Made by a program: the position numbers and the translations under genes. 64,000 nucleotides of DNA from Rhodospirillaceae bacterium (GTDB lineage Bacteria; Pseudomonadota; Alphaproteobacteria; Rhodospirillales; UBA2165). This document shows, piece after piece, positions 24,735 to 32,844 of this stretch (position 1 is the first letter of the stretch; every line of letters starts with the position of its first letter). The stretch spans positions 1 through 64,000 of the forward strand of contig CANIGJ010000010.1 in NCBI GenBank assembly GCA_947467145.1, given 5' to 3'. Below the pieces are notes generated by a model. It was not told the origin of the DNA. It saw only the letters and a list, made by a program, of their open reading frames with translations, and made no database searches.

Positions 24735-25724
24735 GTGGCTAAGCTAAAACTATCCATCGCGGTTGGGGATTATGATCGCGTCCGCCCGCTGGCCAGCGGC
24801 GCCGTGCAGATCGATGGTGTCGATCCGATCATGATGGCGCTCGATCCGGAAGAGATCTTCTTCCGTGCGATCCGCAGCGCCGAGTTCGATGTGTGCGAGC
24901 TGTCGCTCAGCAGCTTCACGGTCAAAACCGCGGCCGGCAATTCGCCCTATATCGGCATCCCGGTGTTTCCGTCCCGCGCCTTCCGCCACACGTCGGTTTA
25001 CATCCGCACCGATCGCGGCATCAAGGAGCCGAAGGATCTGGCCGGCCGCGTCATCGGCAGCCCGGAATATCAGCTCACCGCCTGCGTGTGGGCCCGCGCC
25101 ATCTTGCAAGACGATCACGGCTTGCAGCCGGAGACGGTAACCTGGATGCGCGGCGGCATCGAGACGCCGGGTCGGATCGAGAAGATCGATCTCAATCTGC
25201 CGGGCATCAAGCTCATCGATGCGCCCGAAGGCAAAAGCCTGTCGCAAGCCCTGGCGGATGGCGATATCGACGGTATGGTGACGCCGCGCGCACCGTCCTG
25301 CTTCGATCGCGGGCATCCCAACGTCGATTGGCTGTTCAAGGATCCGGTGGCGGCCGCGACCGACTATTTCAAGCGCACCGGCATTTTCCCGATCATGCAT
25401 ATCCTGGGCGTGAAAAAGGAACTGGCCGAGAAACATCCGTGGTTGCCGTCAGCGCTGTACAAGGCGTTCGAACAATCCAAGACCTTTGCTTTGACTAAGC
25501 TGACCGATACCTCGGCGACCAAGATCACTTTGCCGTTTGTTGAGGAACGCTTGCGCGATGCCCGCAAGCTGATGGGCCACGATTTCTGGTCTTATGGCTT
25601 GGATGCCAATCACAAGACGCTCGATACGTTCCTCAAGCATCATCATGCGCAAGGCTTGTCGTCGCGGCGCGTGAAGCCGGAGGAATTGTTCCATCCGGCG
25701 ACGACCGAGACGTTTAAGATCTGA
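24735..25724 (+). CDS. 4,5-dihydroxyphthalate decarboxylase (Pht5)-like protein
   Basis: The 329-residue protein starts at GTG 24735 behind AGGAAGG (24720-24726). It has a periplasmic-binding-protein-like fold without a signal peptide (LKLSIAVGDYDRVRPLASG; FDVCELSLSSF; PVFPSRAFRHTSVYIR), the family annotated from phthalate-degradation operons as 4,5-dihydroxyphthalate decarboxylase. In the cytoplasm it would decarboxylate a dihydroxylated aromatic acid made by a Rieske oxygenase. It is third-party evidence that phthalate-like diacids may be substrates. The name rests on family resemblance only. Confidence 0.8.
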   Translation: MAKLKLSIAVGDYDRVRPLASGAVQIDGVDPIMMALDPEEIFFRAIRSAEFDVCELSLSSFTVKTAAGNSPYIGIPVFPSRAFRHTSVYIRTDRGIKEPKDLAGRVIGSPEYQLTACVWARAILQDDHGLQPETVTWMRGGIETPGRIEKIDLNLPGIKLIDAPEGKSLSQALADGDIDGMVTPRAPSCFDRGHPNVDWLFKDPVAAATDYFKRTGIFPIMHILGVKKELAEKHPWLPSALYKAFEQSKTFALTKLTDTSATKITLPFVEERLRDARKLMGHDFWSYGLDANHKTLDTFLKHHHAQGLSSRRVKPEELFHPATTETFKI

Positions 25725-25737
25725 TCGGAGACAGTCG

Positions 25738-26247
25738 ATGTCGAACGAACGCGCCCAAGTCCTCAGCCAGCACAATTTCTGGGGCGAGCTGCTCGCACTG
25801 CGCGATGAGCAGCGCGAGAATCGTAAGACCGCGATCCAGGTCGTGCGCGGCGATGAGTTACCGCAGGAGATCAATCAACAAGGATTGATGAAGTGGTACC
25901 TGCATCCCGGGATCAAGGATACGGTGCTATCCACCTTGCTGTTCTTCGAGCAGGAAATCCCGCCGGGCAGCCGCTCGGGCCGGTACAAATTCCAGGGCGA
26001 ACAGGTGATCTACATCTTGGAAGGCCAGGGCTACACCCTGCTGGACGGCGTGAAGCATAATTGGGTGGCGGGTGACGTCCTCAACCTGCCGATCCGCAAG
26101 AAGGGTGTGGTGGTCCAGCATGTAAACACCGATCCGGACAAGCCGGCGAAGTTCATCGCGTGCGAGCCGAATTTCCTTGAATGCACCGGCGTCGATCGTG
26201 GGTCGGGGTTTGAACAGATTGAGGATGCACCGGAGTTCCGCCGATGA
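25738..26247 (+). CDS. small cupin A, metal-binding HxH lost
   Basis: The 169-residue single cupin ends in a 4-nt ATGA overlap with cupin B, to which it is clearly paralogous. Where cupin B has GKHRHQGGLVIYVIDG, this protein reads GRYKFQGEQVIYILEG: the HxH is replaced by Tyr83 and Phe85, while a Glu at 88 and a later His128 are kept. It is therefore unlikely to bind a metal alone. A role as structural or regulatory partner of cupin B is the simplest inference. Confidence 0.8.
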   Translation: MSNERAQVLSQHNFWGELLALRDEQRENRKTAIQVVRGDELPQEINQQGLMKWYLHPGIKDTVLSTLLFFEQEIPPGSRSGRYKFQGEQVIYILEGQGYTLLDGVKHNWVAGDVLNLPIRKKGVVVQHVNTDPDKPAKFIACEPNFLECTGVDRGSGFEQIEDAPEFRR

Positions 26248-26774
26248 GCGAGATGGAACGTACGCGCCAGCGCGAACGCGAAAAGCCGACCGTTAATCCC
26301 TACGAAGCGCAGATGGTGCTCGACCGCGAATTTGCCGAACGGCAGATGACCGGCCGCGTGTTGGTGAAAGAGGGCGATTGCCCGCAGGAATTGACCCGCC
26401 AGGGGCGTCTACGTTTCTATCTCGATCCGACGATCAAGGACACGCCGCTGCAGCATTGGGTGGTCTTCACCCATGAAGTGCGCACGCAGTCCGGCAAACA
26501 TCGCCATCAAGGCGGGCTGGTGATCTATGTCATCGACGGCTTCGGTTATTCGATCGTCGACGGCGAAAAGGTCGAGTGGAAAAAGGGCGACCTCGTTCTG
26601 CTGCCGATGAAAGAGAACGGCGTCGAGCATCAGCATTTCAACTCGAGTCCGGACAAGCCGGCGGTGTGGATGGCCTTCATCCACATGCCGCTGCGCGAAT
26701 ATGTCGCGTCGGAAATGACGCAGTCCGAGGTTTCGCCCGAATACCGGCAGCAGGAAGCGAAGGGCGGCGTTTAG
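26244..26774 (+). CDS. small cupin B, HxH present
   Basis: The 176-residue cupin has H86-x-H88 in the first motif and H129/H131 (VEHQHF) in the second, with 20-odd residues of charged N-terminal extension. The usual Glu of motif 1 is missing. With cupin A it forms a translationally coupled pair, suggesting a heteromeric metalloprotein, possibly a dioxygenase or decarboxylase auxiliary in the Pht5-like operon. Its stop is 20 nt from the convergent amidohydrolase stop. Confidence 0.85.
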   Translation: MSEMERTRQREREKPTVNPYEAQMVLDREFAERQMTGRVLVKEGDCPQELTRQGRLRFYLDPTIKDTPLQHWVVFTHEVRTQSGKHRHQGGLVIYVIDGFGYSIVDGEKVEWKKGDLVLLPMKENGVEHQHFNSSPDKPAVWMAFIHMPLREYVASEMTQSEVSPEYRQQEAKGGV

Positions 26775-26793
26775 CCCGCCCTTTACCGCCGCA

Positions 26794-27789
26794 TCAGATT
26801 TTGATGTTGAGGAAGCGCTCCGCGTTCTCATAGAGGACGCGGTTCAACTGCGCCGGCGTGAGACCCAGCGGATCGAAGGTCTTGGCCGAATCTTTCTGGC
26901 CGGCCATGAACGGATAGTCCGAGCCGACGAAGATCTGCGTTTCACCGAACATATCCATCAGATAGCGCAGCAGGACGGGATCGAAGGCGAGATTGTCGTA
27001 ATAGAATTTGCGCGCGGTCTCGATCGGCGAAGCGAAGCCTTTGTTAAGCGGCGGCAATTTGGTCCAGCCCGATTGCAGGCGCGGCAGGAAGGCGGACAAG
27101 GTGCCGCCGCCATGGCTGAAGCCGATGCGCAGTTTCGGGAATTTCTCCAGCAGCCGTCCGGTGATGCAGCCCGCCGCGGCGAAACCGACGTCGGACGGAT
27201 GGCAGATATAGGCTTCGCTCTGTTCGGGGCCGACCAGGCGATTGGTGCCGATCGGATGCAGCGCATGGACGAATATCGCCAGATCGTTCTTCTCGGCTTC
27301 GGCATAGAAGACGTCGAAGGATGGATCGGCCGGCGACTTGCCGAGGATGTTGCTACCGATCTCGATGCCCGACAGATTGTATGTCGACCTGAGCGACGAT
27401 ACTTCCTTGGCGGCCAGTTCGGGGTCCTGCAGCGGCACCATGCCGAGCCCGCCGAAACGCGTCGGATGTTTGGTGACCATATCCGAGATGACGCCGTTGA
27501 TGTGGCGCGATAGGCCGAGCGCGTGTGGCGCATCGATCCAATAGGCCAGCAGTTCAGGCATCGGCGAGACGACCTGCAGCAGCGTACCTTCGGCGTCCAT
27601 ATCACCAATGCGGCGATCCATATCCCAGCAGCGGCTATCGACCAGGCGGAAGTCGCTCTTGCCGGATTTGATCATCGCCTGAGTATTTTCGCGATGTTCC
27701 ATGCCCGGCCATTTGTCGGTGACGCAGGACGGCGGCTGGGCCGGGAAGTCGGCCGGGACGATATGGCAATGGACGTCGATGGTTTTCAT
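26794..27789 (-). CDS. ACMSD-family amidohydrolase (decarboxylase-like) B
   Basis: The start at ATG 27789 is set by GGGAGG (27796-27801), 6 nt upstream, and gives 331 residues beginning MKTIDVHCHIVP. Other metal and active-site positions are FVHALHP, FSHGGGT and VGSDYPF. Like its plus-strand neighbour at 23736 it belongs to the 2-amino-3-carboxymuconate semialdehyde decarboxylase group. It ends convergent to cupin B and lies immediately downstream of the IclR-2 gene (27-nt gap), likely in one transcript with it. Confidence 0.88.
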   Translation of the reverse strand: MKTIDVHCHIVPADFPAQPPSCVTDKWPGMEHRENTQAMIKSGKSDFRLVDSRCWDMDRRIGDMDAEGTLLQVVSPMPELLAYWIDAPHALGLSRHINGVISDMVTKHPTRFGGLGMVPLQDPELAAKEVSSLRSTYNLSGIEIGSNILGKSPADPSFDVFYAEAEKNDLAIFVHALHPIGTNRLVGPEQSEAYICHPSDVGFAAAGCITGRLLEKFPKLRIGFSHGGGTLSAFLPRLQSGWTKLPPLNKGFASPIETARKFYYDNLAFDPVLLRYLMDMFGETQIFVGSDYPFMAGQKDSAKTFDPLGLTPAQLNRVLYENAERFLNIKI

Positions 27790-27816
27790 CAATAGGCCTC
27801 CCAAAATTCTTGAATG

Positions 27817-28653
27817 TTATCTATCAGCGCGCGCACCCAGGCGCCGCGACAGCTTTTGTGCCGCCGCGACCAGTTCGCGCGCCGGCATGCCGTCCCACGA
27901 CACGTCGAGGCGATCGATCACGCCGATGGCGGAGATCGCCGCGACCATGCGATTGCTGATGTCGAAGACGGGCACGCTCAGTGCGGCGCGGCCCGGATCG
28001 ACGATGTTCTCCGCGATGGCGATGCCGCGCCCGCGAAATTGCGCGAGCATGGTATCGACGTCGCTCACGGTCTTGAGCCCGGCGCGTTCCAGCATCTTGT
28101 CGGGCCGGGCCAATTCGGCCTGCATGATTTCCTGCGTCGTCTGGCGTGGCAGGAACGCGGCGAAGCAGCGTCCGAACGACGAGGTGAGCAGGGGCATCAC
28201 GGTGCCGATGCGGATCGTCAGCGACATGATGTCGGGCGTATCGGCGATCCGCACGATGGTGGGGCCGTAGTTCGCCCAGACCGCCATCGATATGGTCGTG
28301 CCGAGCAGATCGCGCAGATCGTCGAGGATCGGTTGCGCGAGATCCATGATCTCGATGCGGCGCATGGCGGCGAGCCCGAGATCGAGCGCGAACGGGCCGA
28401 GATCGTAGCGCCCGCCCATTTCGTGTTGGATGACGAAGCCGCAGCGGATGAAGCTCGCCAGGTACTTATGCGCCTTGCTGGGCGGCATGCCGGCGGCGGC
28501 GGCGAGCGTGGTGAGCGGCAAGGCGTTCGGCGCCTGGGCCAGCACCTTCAGCAGCGGCACGCCGATCTCGATGGAATTGATGCCGACGCTGGCTTTCTCG
28601 CCGGACTTTCCAGCGCTGGCGGAGCCGTCCGTTTGATTGACAACGCGGGGCAC
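27817..28653 (-). CDS. IclR-family transcriptional regulator 2
   Basis: The start is GTG 28653 with AGGAGA 6 nt upstream, giving 278 residues; an ATG at 28657 is out of frame. The winged HTH includes LTTLAAAAGMPPSKAHKYLASFI and the effector domain DLGLAAMRRIEIMDLAQPILDDLRDLLG. It is divergent from the 28739-39099 catabolic operon, with a perfect TTTCTTA-A-TAAGAAA dyad in the 85-bp gap. Homologous dyads at 23627 and 8849 point to a small regulon. Confidence 0.9.
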   Translation of the reverse strand: MPRVVNQTDGSASAGKSGEKASVGINSIEIGVPLLKVLAQAPNALPLTTLAAAAGMPPSKAHKYLASFIRCGFVIQHEMGGRYDLGPFALDLGLAAMRRIEIMDLAQPILDDLRDLLGTTISMAVWANYGPTIVRIADTPDIMSLTIRIGTVMPLLTSSFGRCFAAFLPRQTTQEIMQAELARPDKMLERAGLKTVSDVDTMLAQFRGRGIAIAENIVDPGRAALSVPVFDISNRMVAAISAIGVIDRLDVSWDGMPARELVAAAQKLSRRLGARADR

Positions 28654-28697
28654 GCATGGTCTCCTGAGAAATCTTATTTCTTCGTAGTTATCAAAAT

Positions 28698-28712
28698 TTT
28701 CTTAATAAGAAA
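28698..28712. promoter_or_regulatory. candidate IclR-2 operator TTTCTTA-A-TAAGAAA
   Basis: A perfect 15-bp dyad, extending to 9+1+9 (ATTTTCTTA-A-TAAGAAAAT, 28696-28714), is centred 34 bp before the alpha/beta-hydrolase start and 52 bp before the IclR-2 start. It is the best-symmetry member of the motif family in this window. A weaker GAAAT/ATTTC pair at 28668-28680 lies next to it. Confidence 0.65.
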
Positions 28713-28738
28713 ATACCTATTTTCGAGGAGCAAGCGCT

Positions 28739-29617
28739 ATGGCTGAGTTGCGGTCCCGTTTTGTCGTCGCCAACGGTGTGCGGACGCACTACACCGAATC
28801 CGGTGGCAATGGCCCGGTCATCGTCGCTTTGCATGGCGGTGGCGCAGGATCGTCCGGTCAGGCCGGCATGGCGCCGCTGATGAATGTCCTGCCGCCCGAA
28901 TATCGCGTGATCGCGCCCGACTCGGTGGGCGGTTTCGGCCTTACCGACGTCAATGCATCGTGCAAATACGGCATCGGCAGTCGCGCCGACCATCTGGCCG
29001 ATTTCGTCAATGCCCTGGGCTTGGATCGGTTCACGATCCTCGGCAATTCGCAGGGCGCCTGGGTGGCGGCACGCTACGCCATCCTGCATCCGGACCGCAT
29101 CGAACGCATGATCCTGCTCGGCACCGCCACTATCGGCCTCGCCATGGGCTTCCCGGAAGAGCAGACGCCGGCCATGGGCGCGCTCCTGGGCTACGACGGC
29201 ACGCGCGAGGCGATGCGCCGCCTGCTGCATGGCCTCGTCTATCACCAAGACCTGATCACCGAAGAGCTGATCGATCTGCGTTTCGCGTCGGCCTCGCGCC
29301 CGGGCGCGATGGATGCCACCCGCGCGGCAGCTAAGGGCAACAAGTATATGCAGACCGATCCGGTGCTGGCCACGCAGTTCGATATGCGCGTCTCGCTGCC
29401 GGCCGCCACCAAGGCGCTGCCCACGATCGTGATCTGGGGCGAAGACGACGGTTTTGCGCCGGTCAGCCTGGGACGGAAGCTCGAACCACTTCTGCCGGCG
29501 GCGAAATTCCACTATATCGCCAAAGCCGGTCATCAGGTTCAGAATGACCAGCCGAAAGCGGTCGGCGATATCGTCGCAGCCTTCATGAAAACCGCCCCGG
29601 CGCCCGTACCCGCTTAA
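28739..29617 (+). CDS. meta-cleavage-product-type alpha/beta hydrolase
   Basis: The 292-residue hydrolase has the intact nucleophile elbow GNSQGAW (Ser about 103), acid in WGEDDGFAP and His in KAGHQVQND, with the HGGGAGSSG oxyanion region characteristic of MhpC/HsaD-type C-C hydrolases. These cleave ring-opened 2-hydroxy-6-oxo-dienoates produced by extradiol dioxygenases, and a LigB-type dioxygenase is two genes downstream. It heads the operon 28739-39099 under the IclR-2-type dyad. Confidence 0.88.
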   Translation: MAELRSRFVVANGVRTHYTESGGNGPVIVALHGGGAGSSGQAGMAPLMNVLPPEYRVIAPDSVGGFGLTDVNASCKYGIGSRADHLADFVNALGLDRFTILGNSQGAWVAARYAILHPDRIERMILLGTATIGLAMGFPEEQTPAMGALLGYDGTREAMRRLLHGLVYHQDLITEELIDLRFASASRPGAMDATRAAAKGNKYMQTDPVLATQFDMRVSLPAATKALPTIVIWGEDDGFAPVSLGRKLEPLLPAAKFHYIAKAGHQVQNDQPKAVGDIVAAFMKTAPAPVPA

Positions 29618-29673
29618 ATCCGGGAATTGGCGCACCAGAAGACGCGAAGTCACCAAGCGCGAAAGGTTGTGGA

Positions 29674-30828
29674 ATGCTGACCAAGGAGCAAAACGACCGT
29701 CTGACCCAGGTCGGAGCAGGCACGCCGGGCGGCGAATTGTTGCGCCGCTATTGGCAACCGCTCTGCCCGACGGATGAGATCACCGAGGCCAATCCGAAAA
29801 AGCGCATCCGCATTCTCGGCGAAGACCTGCTCGTCTATCGCGACGCGGCCGGCAAGATCTATTGCGTCGCCGAATATTGCGCGCATCGCCATGCCTCGTT
29901 GTTCTTCGGTTTTGTCGAACCGGGCGGCATTCGCTGCTGCTATCACGGCTGGAAATACGATCACGGCGGTCAATGCATCGAGCAGCCTTTCGAGAAGGGC
30001 AACGCCGCCAGCAAGATCAAGATCCCGGCCTATCCGGTGCAGGAACTCGGCGGCTTGCTGTTCGTCTATATGGGGCCCGATCCGGCCAAAGCGCCGCTGC
30101 TGCCCCGCTGGGACGTGATGGCCCGCGACGATGCCAAACGCAATATCATCGTGCTGCCGATCCATAACTGCAATTGGTTGCAGATCCAGGAAAACACCGT
30201 CGACACGATCCATACCTATTACCTGCATGGTCATATGTCGGTGGTGAAGAACCTGCCGACCCTGGCGCAGGGCGGTTATTTCTATCGCCCCATCACCGGC
30301 TTCGATTGGGCGGTGTGCCGCTGGGGTATCGAAAAGACCTGCACCTATGGCGGCGACAAGCCCGAGCTGGAAATCCGCCCGCCGCTGATTTTCCCGAACA
30401 TCCTGCGCATTCCGGAAGGCCCGGTCGAGGCGCTGCATTTCCGCATCCCGGTCGATGACGAACGCACGCGCATCATCTGGGTCGGCTTGCGTATGGGTAG
30501 CGTACCTGGCCCGACGACATTCGAGTATGTTCCCGAAAAACCGATGAGCTACGGCGACGAGGAACTGCAGACGTTCTATGGCCAGGATCGCGTGGTCTGG
30601 GAAACCCAGGGCGCGATTTATGATCGTACGACCGAGAATCTCGGCGCGACGGATCGCGGGATCGTTATGTTCCGCCGCATGCTCGCCGAGCAGATCGATC
30701 GGGTCGAGCGCGGCGAGGATCCGAACGTCGCCGTGGTCCACGATGAAGCCGAAAACAAGATGATCGTGTTCGAAAGCGCCACGCAGCCAGCCTATGACAA
30801 CGCCGAACACGTCTTTGTCGCGTCTTAA
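29674..30828 (+). CDS. Rieske ring-hydroxylating oxygenase alpha subunit, copy C
   Basis: The 384-residue phthalate-type oxygenase has cluster ligands C69, H71, C88 and H91 (CAHRH ... CCYHGW) and a mononuclear iron motif DTIHTYYLH. The start ATG 29674 follows the hydrolase by 56 nt. The order hydrolase, Rieske, LigB, SDR, FMO forms a credible ring-hydroxylation and extradiol-cleavage pathway. The SDR two genes downstream could act as the usual cis-diol dehydrogenase. No reductase gene is included. Confidence 0.92.
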   Translation: MLTKEQNDRLTQVGAGTPGGELLRRYWQPLCPTDEITEANPKKRIRILGEDLLVYRDAAGKIYCVAEYCAHRHASLFFGFVEPGGIRCCYHGWKYDHGGQCIEQPFEKGNAASKIKIPAYPVQELGGLLFVYMGPDPAKAPLLPRWDVMARDDAKRNIIVLPIHNCNWLQIQENTVDTIHTYYLHGHMSVVKNLPTLAQGGYFYRPITGFDWAVCRWGIEKTCTYGGDKPELEIRPPLIFPNILRIPEGPVEALHFRIPVDDERTRIIWVGLRMGSVPGPTTFEYVPEKPMSYGDEELQTFYGQDRVVWETQGAIYDRTTENLGATDRGIVMFRRMLAEQIDRVERGEDPNVAVVHDEAENKMIVFESATQPAYDNAEHVFVAS

Positions 30829-30857
30829 CCTGTAGCCGCGAACGCGGGAGATAGATC

Positions 30858-31940
30858 ATGGGAGAGATTCTGGGCCTCGGCCTGAGCCACTATCCTGGGC
30901 CGATGGTCCCGGTCAAATATTGGCCGGCGATGTTGAGCCGCAATGTCGAACATGGGCGCATCAAGAAAGATTTGTTCGACGACAAAAGCCGCTGGCCTGC
31001 CGAAATGCGCGCCGAGTGGGGCAATGACGAAGGCCAGACCGCGGCCAAGGAACATCGCCGCCGCTTGATGGCCGGCTATCAGCGCCTGAGCGATGAGCTT
31101 AACGCATTCAAGCCGGATCTCGTCCTCATCTGGGGCGACGATCAGTACGAGAATTTCAAATCCGATTGCGTACCGGCATTCTGCGTCGGCATCTACGATC
31201 ATGTCGTCAGTAAGCCCTATGACGGCGGGTTCATCCCCTTCAAGACGCAGGAAAATGAATGGGGCGTGCCGGGCGACACGGAACTGCATATCGACGGGCA
31301 TTACGAAGGTGCACGCGGTCTGGCGCAGAACCTGATAGAGACCGGCTTCGACGTCGCTTATTCGCGCACGGTCCGTCATCCGGCGGGTCTGGCGCATTCG
31401 TTCAACAACACCGTCGTCTATCTCGATTACGAACGGAAGGGATTCAAATATCCGATCATTCCGTTCCATGTGAATTGCTACGGCAATCAGCTCGTCAACA
31501 ATTCGGCGCGCACGCAGGGCGAGGGGCGCAACGAGATTACGCCGTCCGGGCCAAGCCCGCAGCGCTGCTTCGATATCGGTCGCGCGACGGCGCGCTATTT
31601 CGCCAATTCGCCCTGGCGCGTCGCGCTGATCGGCTCGGCGAGCTGGTCGCATGCCTCCCTCACGGCGAAACACGGCAAGCTCTATCCCGACATGGCGGCC
31701 GACCGGCGGCGTTACGAGGAACTGCGCGACGGACGGTTCAGCGATTGGGGCAAGATCACGCAAGCCGAGATGGACGATTCCGGCCAGCATGAAGTGCTGA
31801 ACTGGATCTGCCTGGCAGGTGCGATGAGCGAGCTTGGCCAGAAGTGCGAAGTCGTCGATTTCGTTGAGACCTATGTCTTCAATTCGGCCAAATGCTTCGC
31901 GGTGTTTCAGCCGAACCAGACGTCCAAAGCCGCCGTCTGA
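30858..31940 (+). CDS. class III extradiol dioxygenase, LigB-like, copy 1
   Basis: The 360-residue protein has LigB-fold markers: N-terminal GLGLSHYPGP (His11), IWGDDQYENF (about 97), GLAHSFNNTV and ALIGSASWSHASL. LigB-type enzymes use Fe(II) bound by two His and one Glu to open catechols beside the diol. The segment expected to give the second ligand is GDDQYE here and GDDQHE in copy 2, so ligand identity is uncertain. GGGAGA (30846-30851) precedes the ATG at 30858. It probably cleaves the diol made by Rieske copy C. Confidence 0.82.
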   Translation: MGEILGLGLSHYPGPMVPVKYWPAMLSRNVEHGRIKKDLFDDKSRWPAEMRAEWGNDEGQTAAKEHRRRLMAGYQRLSDELNAFKPDLVLIWGDDQYENFKSDCVPAFCVGIYDHVVSKPYDGGFIPFKTQENEWGVPGDTELHIDGHYEGARGLAQNLIETGFDVAYSRTVRHPAGLAHSFNNTVVYLDYERKGFKYPIIPFHVNCYGNQLVNNSARTQGEGRNEITPSGPSPQRCFDIGRATARYFANSPWRVALIGSASWSHASLTAKHGKLYPDMAADRRRYEELRDGRFSDWGKITQAEMDDSGQHEVLNWICLAGAMSELGQKCEVVDFVETYVFNSAKCFAVFQPNQTSKAAV

Positions 31941-31950
31941 ACGCACGCAC

Positions 31951-32814
31951 ATGCTCCCTCCCAATCTTTCCGGCAGAGTTGCGATCGTCACGGGTGCGGG
32001 CAGCATCACCGATCGCCGCAAGAGCATGGGGCCGGTCATGGCCGCAGCGCTGCACGACGCCGGGGCGATGGTGGCTGGGCTCGATGTGAACGAAGAAGGC
32101 CTCGCCAGGTTGGCGGCGGAACTCGATGCCGACGATGCTGGTCGTTTCATTCCCGTTGTCGCCGATGTTTCTTCGCCGCAGCAATGCGAGGCGGCGATCA
32201 AGAAAGTGACGGCGGCGTTCGGCGCACCGGATATTCTGGTCAATCTGGCCGGTATCAGTCAGGTCCTGGCGGCGCCCAGCCCCAATCAGCGTCAGTATCG
32301 TTTCTGGGAAGCGAATGTCGACGCGTGGCAGAAGATCCAGGCCGTCCACAGCACGGGGCCGTTCCTGCTCGCCCGTCTTGTCGTTCCGGCCATGCTGGAA
32401 CGCAAATGGGGCCGCATTATCAATATCAGTTCCAGCTTCGAAACCATGCTCGACATCTATCGCTCGGCCTATGGCCCGTCGAAGGCAGCGCTCGAGGCCA
32501 GTTCGGCCATCTGGGCGAAGGAATTGGAAGGCACCGGTGTCACGTGCAATTGCCTGTTGCCGGGCGGTATGGTGGCCAGCAATTCGCCGGGGCTGCGCGA
32601 TGTGCCGGAAGATAAAACGTTGTCGCCCAAGATCATGGCGGCGCCGATCCAATGGATGGCATCGCCCGAATCAGACCGTGTGAATGGCCGCCGCTTCGTG
32701 GCTAACCTGTGGAAGCCGGATTTGAGCGGCGAGGAGAACGCGCGTCTTCAGACCGGCGTCATCGGGTGGGAAGGGATCGGCCCCGGCCGCACCGAACCCG
32801 TCGCGGGATTCTAA
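31951..32814 (+). CDS. short-chain dehydrogenase/reductase with stretched glycine motif
   Basis: The start ATG 31951 gives 287 residues; a longer frame overlaps the LigB gene out of frame and is rejected. The cofactor loop reads TGAGSITDRRKSMGPVM, about six residues longer than the usual TGxxxGxG. NLAGIS, a catalytic Ser in NISSSFE and YGPSK (YxxxK) are present. It is likely the dihydrodiol or hydroxy-acid dehydrogenase of this operon. It sits 10 nt behind the LigB gene. Confidence 0.88.
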   Translation: MLPPNLSGRVAIVTGAGSITDRRKSMGPVMAAALHDAGAMVAGLDVNEEGLARLAAELDADDAGRFIPVVADVSSPQQCEAAIKKVTAAFGAPDILVNLAGISQVLAAPSPNQRQYRFWEANVDAWQKIQAVHSTGPFLLARLVVPAMLERKWGRIINISSSFETMLDIYRSAYGPSKAALEASSAIWAKELEGTGVTCNCLLPGGMVASNSPGLRDVPEDKTLSPKIMAAPIQWMASPESDRVNGRRFVANLWKPDLSGEENARLQTGVIGWEGIGPGRTEPVAGF

Positions 32815-32844
32815 AAAGCTATTGTGAGAGGGATGTGATCGTTC

